A stretch of 64,000 bases of DNA from IMG/VR virus record IMGVR_UViG_3300038760_000071, positions 1 to 64,000 of that record; one strand, written 5' to 3'. A program made the translations under genes and the position numbers. The DNA comes from a virus. This document shows, piece after piece, positions 19,918-29,094 of the stretch (its first letter is position 1; each line of letters begins with the position of its first letter). A model generated the notes under the pieces. The model made no database searches. It saw only the letters and a list, made by a program, of their open reading frames with translations, and was not told the DNA's origin.

Positions 19918-21744
19918 TTACAATCTCTGAATGGTAATTTTATTGGCTATATTTGTAATCTCGTAGAAATAAGCAAACTCAAAATCATTTAATTTGTAGT
20001 TTCTATTAACAACTATATTATCTTCGCGCCGATAGCTAGGATTCCACACGACAAAGCTTAAATTCGATACTGACACATTTCCATTGACTGTCTCTATACC
20101 TGTAATGCCATCAATCGCAAAAATATCTTGTGCGATACTAGATGTATCAACAACATCACCTAGCTCCACATTTGCAAAATATTTTTTAAATATATTCGAT
20201 ATAGATGTTTTAATAGTATAATCATTACTAGCAGTATTAGTATCGATAATTATCTTAAGATACGAGTTATTAATAATATTATCAACATTATCAGCTGCTA
20301 ATGAACTAGTAACACCAAAACTAAAAGCCTTAAATATTGGGTCCGACATCACAACATTATGTGTAATATCCTTCTTATCATGACAAAAATCCGCTATCAG
20401 TTGTTTTTGCGACGGGTTTAAAAAGTTCGGTAATTGACCATTAATAATGGGTTGATTTGCTGGTAATGTGTATACATACACATTATTAAAATTAGTTGAT
20501 GTTGAAAAATCAACCTGACTAGTTAATATCCTACCATTATCATTTGGTGTCTGTAACCCTATCCGCTTATAGTATGATAGGACCTTGCTAGTATAATCAT
20601 CATTTGATATAACCTTTACTTTTTTTGTTATATTATTAAAATGTCTATTAATTTGAGCTGTATAGTCATTAATGGTTACTAACCGATTTTGAGTAGAGAA
20701 TATCTTAGGCGCATTTAGTCTAATATTATCAACAGTCTCAGCTTTTTTAATCGGAGTCGATCCAAAGTTGTTATCAACTAATAAATCACTAAGCTGTTCT
20801 GGACCTACCAACCTGGTATTGCTATCATATATATAATTTTTTATCGCGTTAAATACTGGTGAGGTATAAAGGTTGAACTTCTGGTCTCTAAGTATATTTT
20901 TACCAACAACACCCAACTGATTATCAGATACCATATAAAAAATAACTATATTTTGGCCGGTTGCTAATTGTTTACCGTTATTACCATTACCAAATTTAAA
21001 CTCGTAATTACCACTTGAGTTAAACTGCTTTTCGTAATAATTGCATCCTGTATCTACGAGAAATAGTGATGTTGTCTCGATCCATTCTTCCCATGCCCCT
21101 GTATCAGCATGTTGTGTATATATACGAAATGCATTATCTGATATAAATTTACGATCATCAATATTGCTAACACTCTCAACAACTTGTTGTGAGGTATATC
21201 GATCAATGAGGGTTAATATCTCATATGGTTCACCGCTAGCAGTAAATGTTGCTTCTTTAAGTGTGCCTTCAAACAAAATATCAGTATCAATTGATACTGC
21301 TTCAGTAGTGGCTACCGTCTTTTGAAAAATAATATCGTCTAAAACATAGTAGTTGACACCTGCCACCGGAACATATGAAAACCTAGGTAGGGTGTATAGC
21401 TCTTGCGATAAGTTTGCTGCAGATAGGCTAAAGTTAATTATTGACGTTTGATCACCTAGAGGCTTGTAACCAATATTTGACACAAGCTTGTTCATATTTT
21501 CATACAATGTAGCGGTGGTAAATGTTGATTCGTTTGAGGTGGTGTTTAGATAAAACAGCAAAACATGATACATGTACGCAACTACATCAATAAAGGCACT
21601 AAAATTAGATCCCTCGAAGTTTTGATCTGTAAATGTACCGTTTTCATTTAATCTTTCGATTATCAGGCTTTTGAGCGACTCCGCATCAAAGCTAAGATAG
21701 GCATTTTTCGGTAATTTATAATCTGTTAAATTTTCTAAACTCAT
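19918..21744 (-). CDS. 6: Baseplate wedge protein gp6-like
   Basis: 608 residues, close to T4 gp6 (about 660). The N-terminal pattern is typical of the gp6 family: ESLKSLIIERLNENG, FEGSNFSAFIDVVAYMYHVLLFYLN, NESTFTTATLYENM. A conserved FKFGNGNNGKQLATG segment lies mid-protein. It directly follows gp25 in the same orientation, as in T4-like wedge operons. gp6 dimerises and forms the continuous ring of the baseplate inner wedge. A CATAAATA box lies 17 nt before the ATG, leaving a short leader, unlike most late genes here. Confidence 0.85.
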   Translation of the reverse strand: MSLENLTDYKLPKNAYLSFDAESLKSLIIERLNENGTFTDQNFEGSNFSAFIDVVAYMYHVLLFYLNTTSNESTFTTATLYENMNKLVSNIGYKPLGDQTSIINFSLSAANLSQELYTLPRFSYVPVAGVNYYVLDDIIFQKTVATTEAVSIDTDILFEGTLKEATFTASGEPYEILTLIDRYTSQQVVESVSNIDDRKFISDNAFRIYTQHADTGAWEEWIETTSLFLVDTGCNYYEKQFNSSGNYEFKFGNGNNGKQLATGQNIVIFYMVSDNQLGVVGKNILRDQKFNLYTSPVFNAIKNYIYDSNTRLVGPEQLSDLLVDNNFGSTPIKKAETVDNIRLNAPKIFSTQNRLVTINDYTAQINRHFNNITKKVKVISNDDYTSKVLSYYKRIGLQTPNDNGRILTSQVDFSTSTNFNNVYVYTLPANQPIINGQLPNFLNPSQKQLIADFCHDKKDITHNVVMSDPIFKAFSFGVTSSLAADNVDNIINNSYLKIIIDTNTASNDYTIKTSISNIFKKYFANVELGDVVDTSSIAQDIFAIDGITGIETVNGNVSVSNLSFVVWNPSYRREDNIVVNRNYKLNDFEFAYFYEITNIANKITIQRL

Positions 21745-21833
21745 AGTGAACCTGCTATCTATATTTATGCCGGAAGTTACTGATTGCCGATAAGGATAGT
21801 CTAAAGCATAACCATCTTTATATTAGCTCCTAG

Positions 21834-22319
21834 CTAAACAACAACATACCCTTCTTTATTTAGCGTGGCGTTGAACGATAAATTGTAAATATCTAGTGTT
21901 GGTATAGAATACTCTATTTCTATTATATACGTATTATCGTCAGGACTACCTTCAATTAAAACTGATTTTAGTGTTATTCTAGGCTCCTGCTTTCCTAAAT
22001 TTTCATATATAGCAACAGCGATAAAATATGCCGTTGTTTGTGTTATCGACTCAAATAAATAGCTTCGAAGATCTAGCCCAAATAGGGGATTTAATAGTTT
22101 TTGTCCGGGAGTGGTTGTTAAAATATTTTTAACAGAGTTAATTACCGCACGACCATCTTGTAACTCGTTTAAATCTCTAGGCTCTTGTGTTGAATATAGT
22201 TCAGGTCTATTAAATTTAGATAAGTTTAAATCAAATTTAATATCCTTATATAGATATCCCTGCTCTAGAGTTTTTTTCTCTAAAGTGTTTTGCTCGATAT
22301 TGTCTAATCTTATTGCCAT
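21834..22319 (-). CDS. 25: Baseplate wedge protein gp25-like
   Basis: 161 residues. GPW/gp25 family signature: LYKDIKFDLNL, DLNELQDGRAVINSVKNIL, TTPGQKLLNPLFGLDLRSYLFE. T4 gp25 (132 residues) joins gp6 and gp53 at the wedge core and triggers sheath contraction. An AAGGG sequence about 10 nt before the ATG could be a Shine-Dalgarno site, in contrast to the leaderless style of other late genes. It precedes gp6, separated by 89 nt in which I see no further gene. Confidence 0.85.
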   Translation of the reverse strand: MAIRLDNIEQNTLEKKTLEQGYLYKDIKFDLNLSKFNRPELYSTQEPRDLNELQDGRAVINSVKNILTTTPGQKLLNPLFGLDLRSYLFESITQTTAYFIAVAIYENLGKQEPRITLKSVLIEGSPDDNTYIIEIEYSIPTLDIYNLSFNATLNKEGYVVV

Positions 22320-22394
22320 TAACTTTGTACCCTTCCATAGTAGTTTTTATAACGTGTATGTGGCATATGTATATTTAGTCTGTATACTATATGA

Positions 22395-22658
22395 ATGGAA
22401 ATAAAAGCGCATAGAACGGAAGAGGTGATGGTCACAGTTAAGCCGACAAATGTAATTAAATCCCTACAAATAGAATTCTTTAAAGCGATCAATATCTCAT
22501 CAGATTCTACTATTGTGGATGGTAGTTGGGTTGTAGAAGAGAGTATCCACCCATCTGGAAATTGGACACGTGATGTTACAAGTCGTGATGCTACTTCAAA
22601 TGAGCAGAATATATACAAAAGTTTAAAACAGTTAGAACAAAATTGGTTGAAGCTGTAA
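22395..22658 (+). CDS. Small hypothetical protein
   Basis: 87 residues, beginning MEIKAHRTEEVMVTVKP, with an aromatic/polar core (DGSWVVEESIHPSGNW). Divergent from gp25. A TATACT box ends 6 nt before the ATG, so it likely has its own early promoter and a leaderless transcript. No family recognised. The opposing minus-strand open frame here has no promoter-like element and is judged spurious. Confidence 0.6.
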   Translation: MEIKAHRTEEVMVTVKPTNVIKSLQIEFFKAINISSDSTIVDGSWVVEESIHPSGNWTRDVTSRDATSNEQNIYKSLKQLEQNWLKL

Positions 22659-22694
22659 AATATGTAATAAATGCTATATAATTTTTTATTATTG

Positions 22695-22702
22695 TATAAA
22701 TA
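22695..22702 (+). promoter_or_regulatory. Late promoter box, N5 before ATG
   Basis: Perfect TATAAATA followed by attgt and the ATG at 22708. It is among the closest matches to the T4 late consensus in the window. Confidence 0.7.
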
Positions 22703-22707
22703 ATTGT

Positions 22708-23286
22708 ATGGCTAAAAAGAAAAGATTTTTACCTCTACTCGAATCCTACATGCGTAGATACGAACGTGGAGGTTTTTTAGTAGGTGATATTTTTAAATTT
22801 AATGGAAACTTTAAATCGAGTGATGATTATAAGCAGTTAGGTCAAAATGTTAAGGATCTAATTGATCAAATAAATGACTCAGGATTACATATACATGTAG
22901 TTAATATTAGGGATGAGAATCCACAACGCTACCCAGCTGGTGATGACGGTGCGTTACTACCGATATTAGATATTGCGTTAAGCACTAGTGGTGGGCGTAC
23001 ATCTCACCATGTATCAATCCCCTGTAGCTTAGGTACACCTATTAGCTATGCTCCTAACCTACCCCCTATCCCCGACTCTCTAAGACGTAAAGATAAAGTT
23101 AATATCAAGCCTGAGGAGTTAGAGCAGGATGAAGAGAATTTAGCAAATAAGACAGATAAGGGTGATGGTGTATTGTCTCAGTCGAGAATATCTTTACCTA
23201 CTACAAACAGTAGTATACCGTCTGATCCAGCTACACCATCAGCTGATGTACATTCGTACACTAAGGACTATTTGACTGGTCTATAG
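22708..23286 (+). CDS. Late-expressed hypothetical protein
   Basis: 192 residues. The N-terminal half is compact (SYMRRYERGGFLVGDIFKF, QLGQNVKDLIDQIND, GLHIHVVNIRD), and the C-terminal ~70 residues are disordered and rich in Pro/Ser/Asp. A perfect late box upstream implies a virion or morphogenesis role. It converges with the clamp-loader gene and overlaps its 3' end by 6 nt. Family not recognised, although similar unnamed proteins are frequent beside structural genes in marine T4-like phages. Confidence 0.65.
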   Translation: MAKKKRFLPLLESYMRRYERGGFLVGDIFKFNGNFKSSDDYKQLGQNVKDLIDQINDSGLHIHVVNIRDENPQRYPAGDDGALLPILDIALSTSGGRTSHHVSIPCSLGTPISYAPNLPPIPDSLRRKDKVNIKPEELEQDEENLANKTDKGDGVLSQSRISLPTTNSSIPSDPATPSADVHSYTKDYLTGL

Positions 23287-24216
23287 AGCTTTCTCTAGAT
23301 TAATCCAACAGGCAAAGGCGTTAATTTCTTTGTCTAAGACATGCGCAGACTTATATAAATGGTCCGCGATGATCGCGATCATCTCCTTCTTCTTAAGATC
23401 AGCTATATCTTGTATATAAATGTGATTTAGGAAGTGAGTTAACAGCGTGTCGTAATCACCTTGAAACCTACCTTCATTTTCAATTAAGTGTTTTCTAAGA
23501 CTAAGTGTATCGGTTAACTTAGATAGAATTGTGTCAAGTAGTTCAGTATCTGCTGAACAGGTATCGATACATAACTCACCATCAATTACACTTTTCTGTA
23601 ATTCGTTTATAGTTTTTCTAAGATCGGGGAAATATACCTTAACTAACTGAACAAATTTCTTCTTCTGCTCATCACTAATAATGACATTCTCTTGCTGAAG
23701 TATGTTATAGCATCGCTTAACAGCGTTTTCAATAGCCGGTTTAAGTTCTAGAGATTGACATCTAGATTGAAGAGCTGGAATTATTTTATGCTTGTAATTT
23801 GCGGTTAATATAAACCTACAATACTTAGCAAATGATTCCATAGTGTTCCGTAGCGCTTGCTGGGCTTGTGAGGTTAGACCATCTGCTTCATCTAAAATAA
23901 TTACTTTAACCTTACCATCAAATGATTTGGTCTGCGCAAAATTTGTTATTTTATAACGAATAGTATCGATACCAGATTCATCAGATGCATTAAGATACAT
24001 GTAATTGCATTTGAGAATATCATTTACGATAACTCGAGCAGTAGTTGTCTTACCTGTACCGGGCGCCCCGGTAAACAATAAGTTAGGAATCTCGCCTTTT
24101 ATATTACGCAATACCCTAGACGACTGATCATCTAAAACTAATTCATCTAGATTTGTCGGGCGGTAAGCTTCACACCAAATCCCCTTAAAGTCTAATTTAT
24201 TAATTTTATTATCCAT
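23281..24216 (-). CDS. 44: Sliding-clamp loader ATPase subunit, gp44/RFC-like
   Basis: 311 residues, matching T4 gp44 (319). AAA+ motifs are complete: Walker A GAPGTGKTT (50-58), Walker B VIILDEAD (105-112), sensor region FILTAN (135-140), and SRC arginine finger (151-153) in ALQSRCQSLEL. The N-terminus (EAYRPTNLDELV) is the typical RFC-box start. It opens the clamp and loads it for replication and, in T4-like phages, for late transcription, which agrees with the late boxes in this window. A TATAAT lies 5 nt before the ATG, so expression is early. The gp62 partner and the clamp are not in the window. Confidence 0.9.
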   Translation of the reverse strand: MDNKINKLDFKGIWCEAYRPTNLDELVLDDQSSRVLRNIKGEIPNLLFTGAPGTGKTTTARVIVNDILKCNYMYLNASDESGIDTIRYKITNFAQTKSFDGKVKVIILDEADGLTSQAQQALRNTMESFAKYCRFILTANYKHKIIPALQSRCQSLELKPAIENAVKRCYNILQQENVIISDEQKKKFVQLVKVYFPDLRKTINELQKSVIDGELCIDTCSADTELLDTILSKLTDTLSLRKHLIENEGRFQGDYDTLLTHFLNHIYIQDIADLKKKEMIAIIADHLYKSAHVLDKEINAFACWINLEKAL

Positions 24217-24260
24217 TGTATATTATATCGAAATTATCGTTTATGTTCCTTTAAATTTAA

Positions 24261-24683
24261 TTAGTTACCTGAAGAACCAAACCCCTTATCGCCCCTCTCA
24301 CTATCGCTGATATCACCCTCAATGCAGATCACCGGGTGATTCTGATAAACCACGAACTGCGCAATTCGATCTCCAGCTGTTATTTGATAATCCGTGTCTG
24401 TTAAATTGTATAACTTTACACCTGCATCAGAACGATAACCTTCATCGATAATACCTGGGTGTGGTAAAATACCATGTTTAAAGCCAAGCCCCGAACGGCC
24501 TTCAATCTTAACCCAAAAGCCGGGTTCGATATATGCAAATTTTAGCCCAACATCAACTACAGCTGATCCTCGAGCAGGAATTGTAATATCAACGACTGAT
24601 GTTACATCCAACCCTGTATCATTACTATGGTTTTTTGTTGGAATTACAGCTTTATCGGTTGTCTTTTTAAATTTAATTACCAT
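24261..24683 (-). CDS. dut: dUTP diphosphatase (trimeric dUTPase)
   Basis: 140 residues, normal for the trimeric family. The five motifs are present: DTGLDVT (22-28), EGRSGLG (61-67), PGIIDEGYRSD with catalytic Asp79 (76-86), AGDRIAQFV (103-111) and the flexible RGDKGFGSSG arm (130-139). It hydrolyses dUTP to dUMP, preventing uracil incorporation and feeding the ThyX encoded at 59865. A TATAAT lies 7 nt upstream of the ATG. The gene precedes the clamp loader by 44 nt on the same strand. Confidence 0.93.
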   Translation of the reverse strand: MVIKFKKTTDKAVIPTKNHSNDTGLDVTSVVDITIPARGSAVVDVGLKFAYIEPGFWVKIEGRSGLGFKHGILPHPGIIDEGYRSDAGVKLYNLTDTDYQITAGDRIAQFVVYQNHPVICIEGDISDSERGDKGFGSSGN

Positions 24684-24727
24684 ATGCTATATTATATGAT
24701 ATATTGCCAAAAAATCAATAATAAGAT

Positions 24728-24733
24728 TAAATA
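24728..24733 (+). promoter_or_regulatory. Late promoter box, N5 before ATG
   Basis: TTAAATA followed by tatgt and the ATG at 24739; the first base differs from the TATAAATA optimum. Confidence 0.5.
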
Positions 24734-24738
24734 TATGT

Positions 24739-25185
24739 ATGGCTAGTGAAATTGATACTGCGGTAAATGATATTATCACACAAATCAAGGATCATAAGAA
24801 CGCTGCGAATACATCAACAACAGTAGATTCTATACCAGATATTAATAACTTGGAAGAATTTATTATACAAAAGACTAGCACGCTTATTAATAGATCAGTT
24901 GATATGGTAGAAGATGTTAAAGATTATATATCCTCAGCGCCAGAAAATAGGGATGTTGCATCGTTGGCCGAGCTTATAAGAGCTTCATCATCAGCTATTG
25001 ACACACTATCAAAAATTCATACTTCAAGAGAACAAAATAAAAATAGAATAGAGGTTAAGGAAATTGATATTAAATCAAAAGAAAGGCTTAATGTTATTGA
25101 TAATCAAACTAAGGTTCTTTTATCTAGGGATGATGTGTTGCAGGTACTTATGGGTAATGATGGTAATATAATTGATATTGATTAA
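24739..25185 (+). CDS. Possible small terminase subunit (gp16-like)
   Basis: 148 residues, strongly alpha-helical. A central helical pair (TLINRSVDMVEDVKDYISSA, then ASLAELIRASSSAIDTLSKI) is followed by a charged coiled-coil-like helix (REQNKNRIEVKEIDIKSKE). Length, helical architecture and the phrase LAELIRA-SSAIDTL recall gp16-type small terminases of T4-like phages, which form rings that recognise concatemer DNA. The late box upstream fits. No DNA-binding helix-turn-helix was confirmed, so this is a tentative call. Its 3' end overlaps the convergent 635-residue gene by 4 nt. Confidence 0.45.
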   Translation: MASEIDTAVNDIITQIKDHKNAANTSTTVDSIPDINNLEEFIIQKTSTLINRSVDMVEDVKDYISSAPENRDVASLAELIRASSSAIDTLSKIHTSREQNKNRIEVKEIDIKSKERLNVIDNQTKVLLSRDDVLQVLMGNDGNIIDID

Positions 25186-27089
25186 TCACTTACACCTACC
25201 GGAGTCCGCGGATCCGCCGTCCCTACCGTCCCCGACTCGGCAGTTACACTGTTTAACTGATTCTTTATCTGGTTTATATCACCAATACATATTTTAATCT
25301 CAATATTACGCTTATCATGAATGGGTACAAGCGCTTCCCACCCAGCGTCCGCAAATATTTTATCTTGAGCTTTTATTAGTTCAGTCTCCTTGATTTCCGT
25401 TTCTCTATCTCTTGCGAAACTTGTCCTTTGTTTCCCACTTATACTACCAAATAAATGTTTGTGTGCCGCAGGTGTGAAATCAACATTATTTTTTCTTTGT
25501 TCGTTGCGATCAACCATTTTAAATAATTTCCAGGCTGCATTATTGTTACCCACTATTCGTGCCGCTACAAAACTTTTATTTTTTTTACCTAACTCTTTAA
25601 AACTACCTCCTATAAATCCAGGGCCTGTTAAACTATCCCACAACCTTCTACTGACCGCTACCCCGTCATTAAAGATTTTATCTTGTTGTATTTGCTCAAA
25701 CGCCTCAGAGCTTAGCTCATGATGATAACCATTTTTAAATTTATTTACAATATATTGAACATCTGGAAGCGGTGCACCAGTGTTGTCTAGCGCAGCCGCT
25801 AGTCCATTTAACTGATCAGCACTGCTAATAATATCTGATGGACACATTTTAATACTATCACCAAAACAACCGGTGCCAGACATTGTTAAATCATCCCCCT
25901 CCTTCCCGGTTCTGTCTGTAGTAAGGTTATCAACATAAAATGTCTTTGCTTCTGTATCAATGAACCCTGCAAATACTGAATAATTGCCGGCTCCCGTGTT
26001 AGATGTAGGTAGAGATAAGGATTCAGATATGAATGTATCGCCTTCTGCTATAATTTTAGGGTTACTAGGCCTCTGAGAAATGGCATCTTTAAGCCTCTCT
26101 TCCCCAGTGGTTGTATTCTCAAATACACCAACAGGATCAGTTTCATACTGTATACCATTATACTGGTGGGTTTGAACAGTCATTGGAGAACTCAAATTAT
26201 CCTCATATGGATTATATCTATAAGAGTGTTGAAACTTATCAAAGCATCCACCCATCTTACCCTTAATTTGTGTTAATATAGCGCTACCAGCTGCTGAATA
26301 ATCATAATAGGATTTTATATCTGGAGTATACCTATACATCTTGCTAGTATCTCTCATTGAACTACCATTTTGAGCGAGTTTAATAAGTTCTTTAATATCC
26401 TTTTTACCTGCTAGTATAGCTTGTGTATTGCCTATTGCTTTTTGAGTTACCTGTGTAATATCTGTTAATGCGTTTTGAAATACTGCTGGTATCTTATTGT
26501 AAACAGCTTGATCTAACCCATTAATAATATTTGTAAATGTTCCAGATAGTGTACCAACGCCGAAGGTGTTTCTATCTGTTTTAGTTGACGCCGGTTGTGA
26601 TAATCTACCTATACTATCAGAGGTTGCTGAGAAAATATTACAAGGAGAGTTTAAACAATCTGCTAACGCGGTATTTAGCTTATTTTGGAACGAATCTCTA
26701 AACCCCGATCTACCTGCCACACCAACTGCAATACCCCCTACCGTGTCATCTGCATTACTTGAAGCATAGTTAGCGGGATTTGCAAACCTATCATGTAATT
26801 CCCCTATTACACTACTAAATATAACAGGGATGTTTACCATTTTGTCCACATAAAAATTAGTAGTGCTCCAATCTATAAACCCACTACTCAGTGTTAATAA
26901 TTCAGTTACATCATACGCAGCTTGGAGATTACCATTAATTGCTTTATTAAAATTGATAGCTATATCTAAATCTACCTGTAGGTCCGGATCCTCCACAAAT
27001 TCACAGAATGGTGTGTTATGCTTTAGATAGTCTTTGCTAATAGCAATACCAAAAAGCTTTTCATGTAAATTGTTGCCATATATGACCAT
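25182..27089 (-). CDS. Virion protein, hub-associated
   Basis: 635 residues. It contains helical stretches (IKELIKLAQNGSSMRDTSK) and a central GSAILTQIKGKMGGCFDKF, and it is rich in Asn, Ser and Asp. The gene sits immediately downstream (8 nt) of the gp27-like hub gene, where T4-like phages place hub or needle proteins such as gp5. I see no lysozyme motif, however. Its ATG lies exactly 5 nt after a CATAAATA box. Probably a hub or central-spike component; exact identity unknown. Confidence 0.55.
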   Translation of the reverse strand: MVIYGNNLHEKLFGIAISKDYLKHNTPFCEFVEDPDLQVDLDIAINFNKAINGNLQAAYDVTELLTLSSGFIDWSTTNFYVDKMVNIPVIFSSVIGELHDRFANPANYASSNADDTVGGIAVGVAGRSGFRDSFQNKLNTALADCLNSPCNIFSATSDSIGRLSQPASTKTDRNTFGVGTLSGTFTNIINGLDQAVYNKIPAVFQNALTDITQVTQKAIGNTQAILAGKKDIKELIKLAQNGSSMRDTSKMYRYTPDIKSYYDYSAAGSAILTQIKGKMGGCFDKFQHSYRYNPYEDNLSSPMTVQTHQYNGIQYETDPVGVFENTTTGEERLKDAISQRPSNPKIIAEGDTFISESLSLPTSNTGAGNYSVFAGFIDTEAKTFYVDNLTTDRTGKEGDDLTMSGTGCFGDSIKMCPSDIISSADQLNGLAAALDNTGAPLPDVQYIVNKFKNGYHHELSSEAFEQIQQDKIFNDGVAVSRRLWDSLTGPGFIGGSFKELGKKNKSFVAARIVGNNNAAWKLFKMVDRNEQRKNNVDFTPAAHKHLFGSISGKQRTSFARDRETEIKETELIKAQDKIFADAGWEALVPIHDKRNIEIKICIGDINQIKNQLNSVTAESGTVGTADPRTPVGVSD

Positions 27090-27094
27090 ATTAT

Positions 27095-27102
27095 TATTTA
27101 TG
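27095..27102 (-). promoter_or_regulatory. Late promoter box, N5 before ATG
   Basis: Minus-strand CATAAATA plus ataat before the ATG at 27089. It lies in the short gap after the hub gene. Confidence 0.6.
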
Positions 27103-28723
27103 GGTTATTATTACCGCCTAGTAAAATTGATGATGGTCCACCATCATCAGATGCATCTTGTACCGGCAAGCCGGCATCATTAGTAGAGGGGGGTAGGGGG
27201 GGTAGATCCATTTTAGTCTGGGTTTCCGATTGCTGGGGACCTCGTGTGGCTCCATTACTAGGCGTAGTGGCTGGAGCTACGTCGTTCCTAGAAGCTGCCA
27301 CCGGCAAAGCCGGGACAGTGCTTACACTACTTGGCTGTACCTCTCCGCGACCAATTAAGCGGACAGCTGTTATTTCATTTGTATAATTCCCCCCGGTAAA
27401 TATATGTTTAACCTCTATTATATACCATATATCACTCAATCGATCTTTTGAACTACCAAAAGCCTCTCCACCTTTAATTGTTATAAACTTACCAGCTTTT
27501 CTATAAATTTTACCTTCCACATTTAATACTATTGTTTCATTTAAGAGGATAAAGCTTTTGAGCACTTTATTTAGCGCTCGACACTCCATAGTTTTTCGAT
27601 TACCTGGTTCTGACCCCTCAAATAATTGAACAAACGCTTTTTGCTCTGCTTTAGGTATTTGAGGTATATTACTAGCAAATCCACCTAGCACGTGCTTACT
27701 AAAGTTATCTACATAATATGAATGATATGTAAAATTATGTAGATAACTCGTTAAGTCAGCTGCCTCATCTCCCACTGTTTTACCGGTAAAGCTATACTTA
27801 CCCCAAATATTTTGGCGAATTGTTTTATAATCTGGTTTAATTAAATTATACTGCTCTACCTTATTATACAAACTACTATTACCACCAGAGTCATCAGCAT
27901 CAGTAATTATAAATTCTTCTTGATATATGTCTGCATGGTCTTTATCAACATTATTATTATAATCCTCAATAAACTCTCGAGCAGCATCATCAATAATAGG
28001 TGTTAATGTGAGACGTCTCTCATTGTCTTCATTATTATGGAATTTTAATAGCGGGGGGATCGGCGCGTTTACACCACCAAATACGAAACTATTATACAAT
28101 TTATAAATAACATCGTATATACTATCCTCTATCTGCCATATGTTCGATATTTCTAGTGTATTCGAATTGGACAAAATAAATTTATCAGGGTCGTTATTAA
28201 TAAAATATGCAATGTTCTTCTTCCTAGCCCAAACATTTACAAGAGTTGCTATTAAGAGTGGAGCTTGTTCTATCTTGTTAATACCTTCTAGTATATCTAC
28301 AGCGGATGACTTCTTAAGTAGAGCAGGTATAGCCTCTTCAAATTTATAAATACTGCTTTTATTTGCAACATTTGTTGACATGTCCGCATTTGTCTCGAGC
28401 AGGCTTAAAAAACTAATATTACTAACTACCTTGTCATTAACAATATCTTCTAACTGTGAATCAGTAATATCAATTGATAGGTACATCGTTTTATCTGCAT
28501 ACTTAGTAATGCCAATTTTATCGAGTATCTGATGATAGTTGTTATATGTCACAACACCTACTAGCCCCATATTGATTAACGAATCGGTAATTTCTAGATA
28601 TCTAATACTATTAAGTTCTAGAGGGAATGGATCACCAACTTCATTACCGCCCTCGTCAGTAGATACAGCTATAAGATTAATGTCAAAATCTAAAGTTGTA
28701 CCTTGATTATCAGTCCTGTTCAT
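27098..28723 (-). CDS. Baseplate hub protein, gp27-like
   Basis: 541 residues. The N-terminal part (LNSIRYLEITDSLINMGLVGVVTYNNY) resembles the hub domain of gp27/gpD-type proteins. The region ~395-465 carries the late-control/VgrG-like core: VLNVEGKIYRKAGKFITIKGG, then DIWYIIEVKHIFTGGNYTNEITAVRL. The final ~75 residues are a disordered Pro/Ser/Gly/Asn tail. The hub trimer connects tube to spike. The start overlaps the gp53-like gene by 14 nt. Confidence 0.65.
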   Translation of the reverse strand: MNRTDNQGTTLDFDINLIAVSTDEGGNEVGDPFPLELNSIRYLEITDSLINMGLVGVVTYNNYHQILDKIGITKYADKTMYLSIDITDSQLEDIVNDKVVSNISFLSLLETNADMSTNVANKSSIYKFEEAIPALLKKSSAVDILEGINKIEQAPLLIATLVNVWARKKNIAYFINNDPDKFILSNSNTLEISNIWQIEDSIYDVIYKLYNSFVFGGVNAPIPPLLKFHNNEDNERRLTLTPIIDDAAREFIEDYNNNVDKDHADIYQEEFIITDADDSGGNSSLYNKVEQYNLIKPDYKTIRQNIWGKYSFTGKTVGDEAADLTSYLHNFTYHSYYVDNFSKHVLGGFASNIPQIPKAEQKAFVQLFEGSEPGNRKTMECRALNKVLKSFILLNETIVLNVEGKIYRKAGKFITIKGGEAFGSSKDRLSDIWYIIEVKHIFTGGNYTNEITAVRLIGRGEVQPSSVSTVPALPVAASRNDVAPATTPSNGATRGPQQSETQTKMDLPPLPPSTNDAGLPVQDASDDGGPSSILLGGNNNP

Positions 28724-29093
28724 TATTATTTAACTTTGATAAAATATTTGATATATACTCAGGTTTAATAAATTTGTATGATTTACCAGCTTTAGCTTTA
28801 AAGATATATTCTGGGTCATTTAATAAAAATATAATCCACCAAAGACTTATAGTTTTATAAAATCTGTGAGAGAGAGTAGTCCATGGTATATCCACTGCTA
28901 ATGTCTGTACATCAAATACCTCCTTATTAATATACTCCGGAAAGATAATTTTGTCTAGAGTGTTATAAAAATAAAAGGATTTATCTTTATTTTCAATTAA
29001 ATTGACATTAAAAATACTTTCATACAGCTCAGCGCTAAGTTTATTTAACTGCTCTATGTTATTCTGCTTTTTACCTGTAATTATTGTACTCAT
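28710..29093 (-). CDS. Baseplate wedge gp53-like protein
   Basis: 127 residues. The core ITSLWWIIFLLN-type segment, here TISLWWIIFLLNDPEY, preceded by TTLSHRFYK, resembles the LysM-like gp53 wedge family (pattern: short helix, WW-hydrophobic, LLN). T4 gp53 (196 residues) stabilises the gp6-gp25 core. It lies between the tube-cap and hub genes, a T4-consistent position. The short length keeps confidence moderate. Confidence 0.5.
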   Translation of the reverse strand: MSTIITGKKQNNIEQLNKLSAELYESIFNVNLIENKDKSFYFYNTLDKIIFPEYINKEVFDVQTLAVDIPWTTLSHRFYKTISLWWIIFLLNDPEYIFKAKAGKSYKFIKPEYISNILSKLNNNEQD

Positions 29094-29094
29094 A

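Noticed and set aside
22319-22618. Minus-strand 99-residue frame upstream of gp25
   Set aside because: It lies fully opposite the better-supported plus-strand gene at 22395, which has a -10 box at leaderless spacing.
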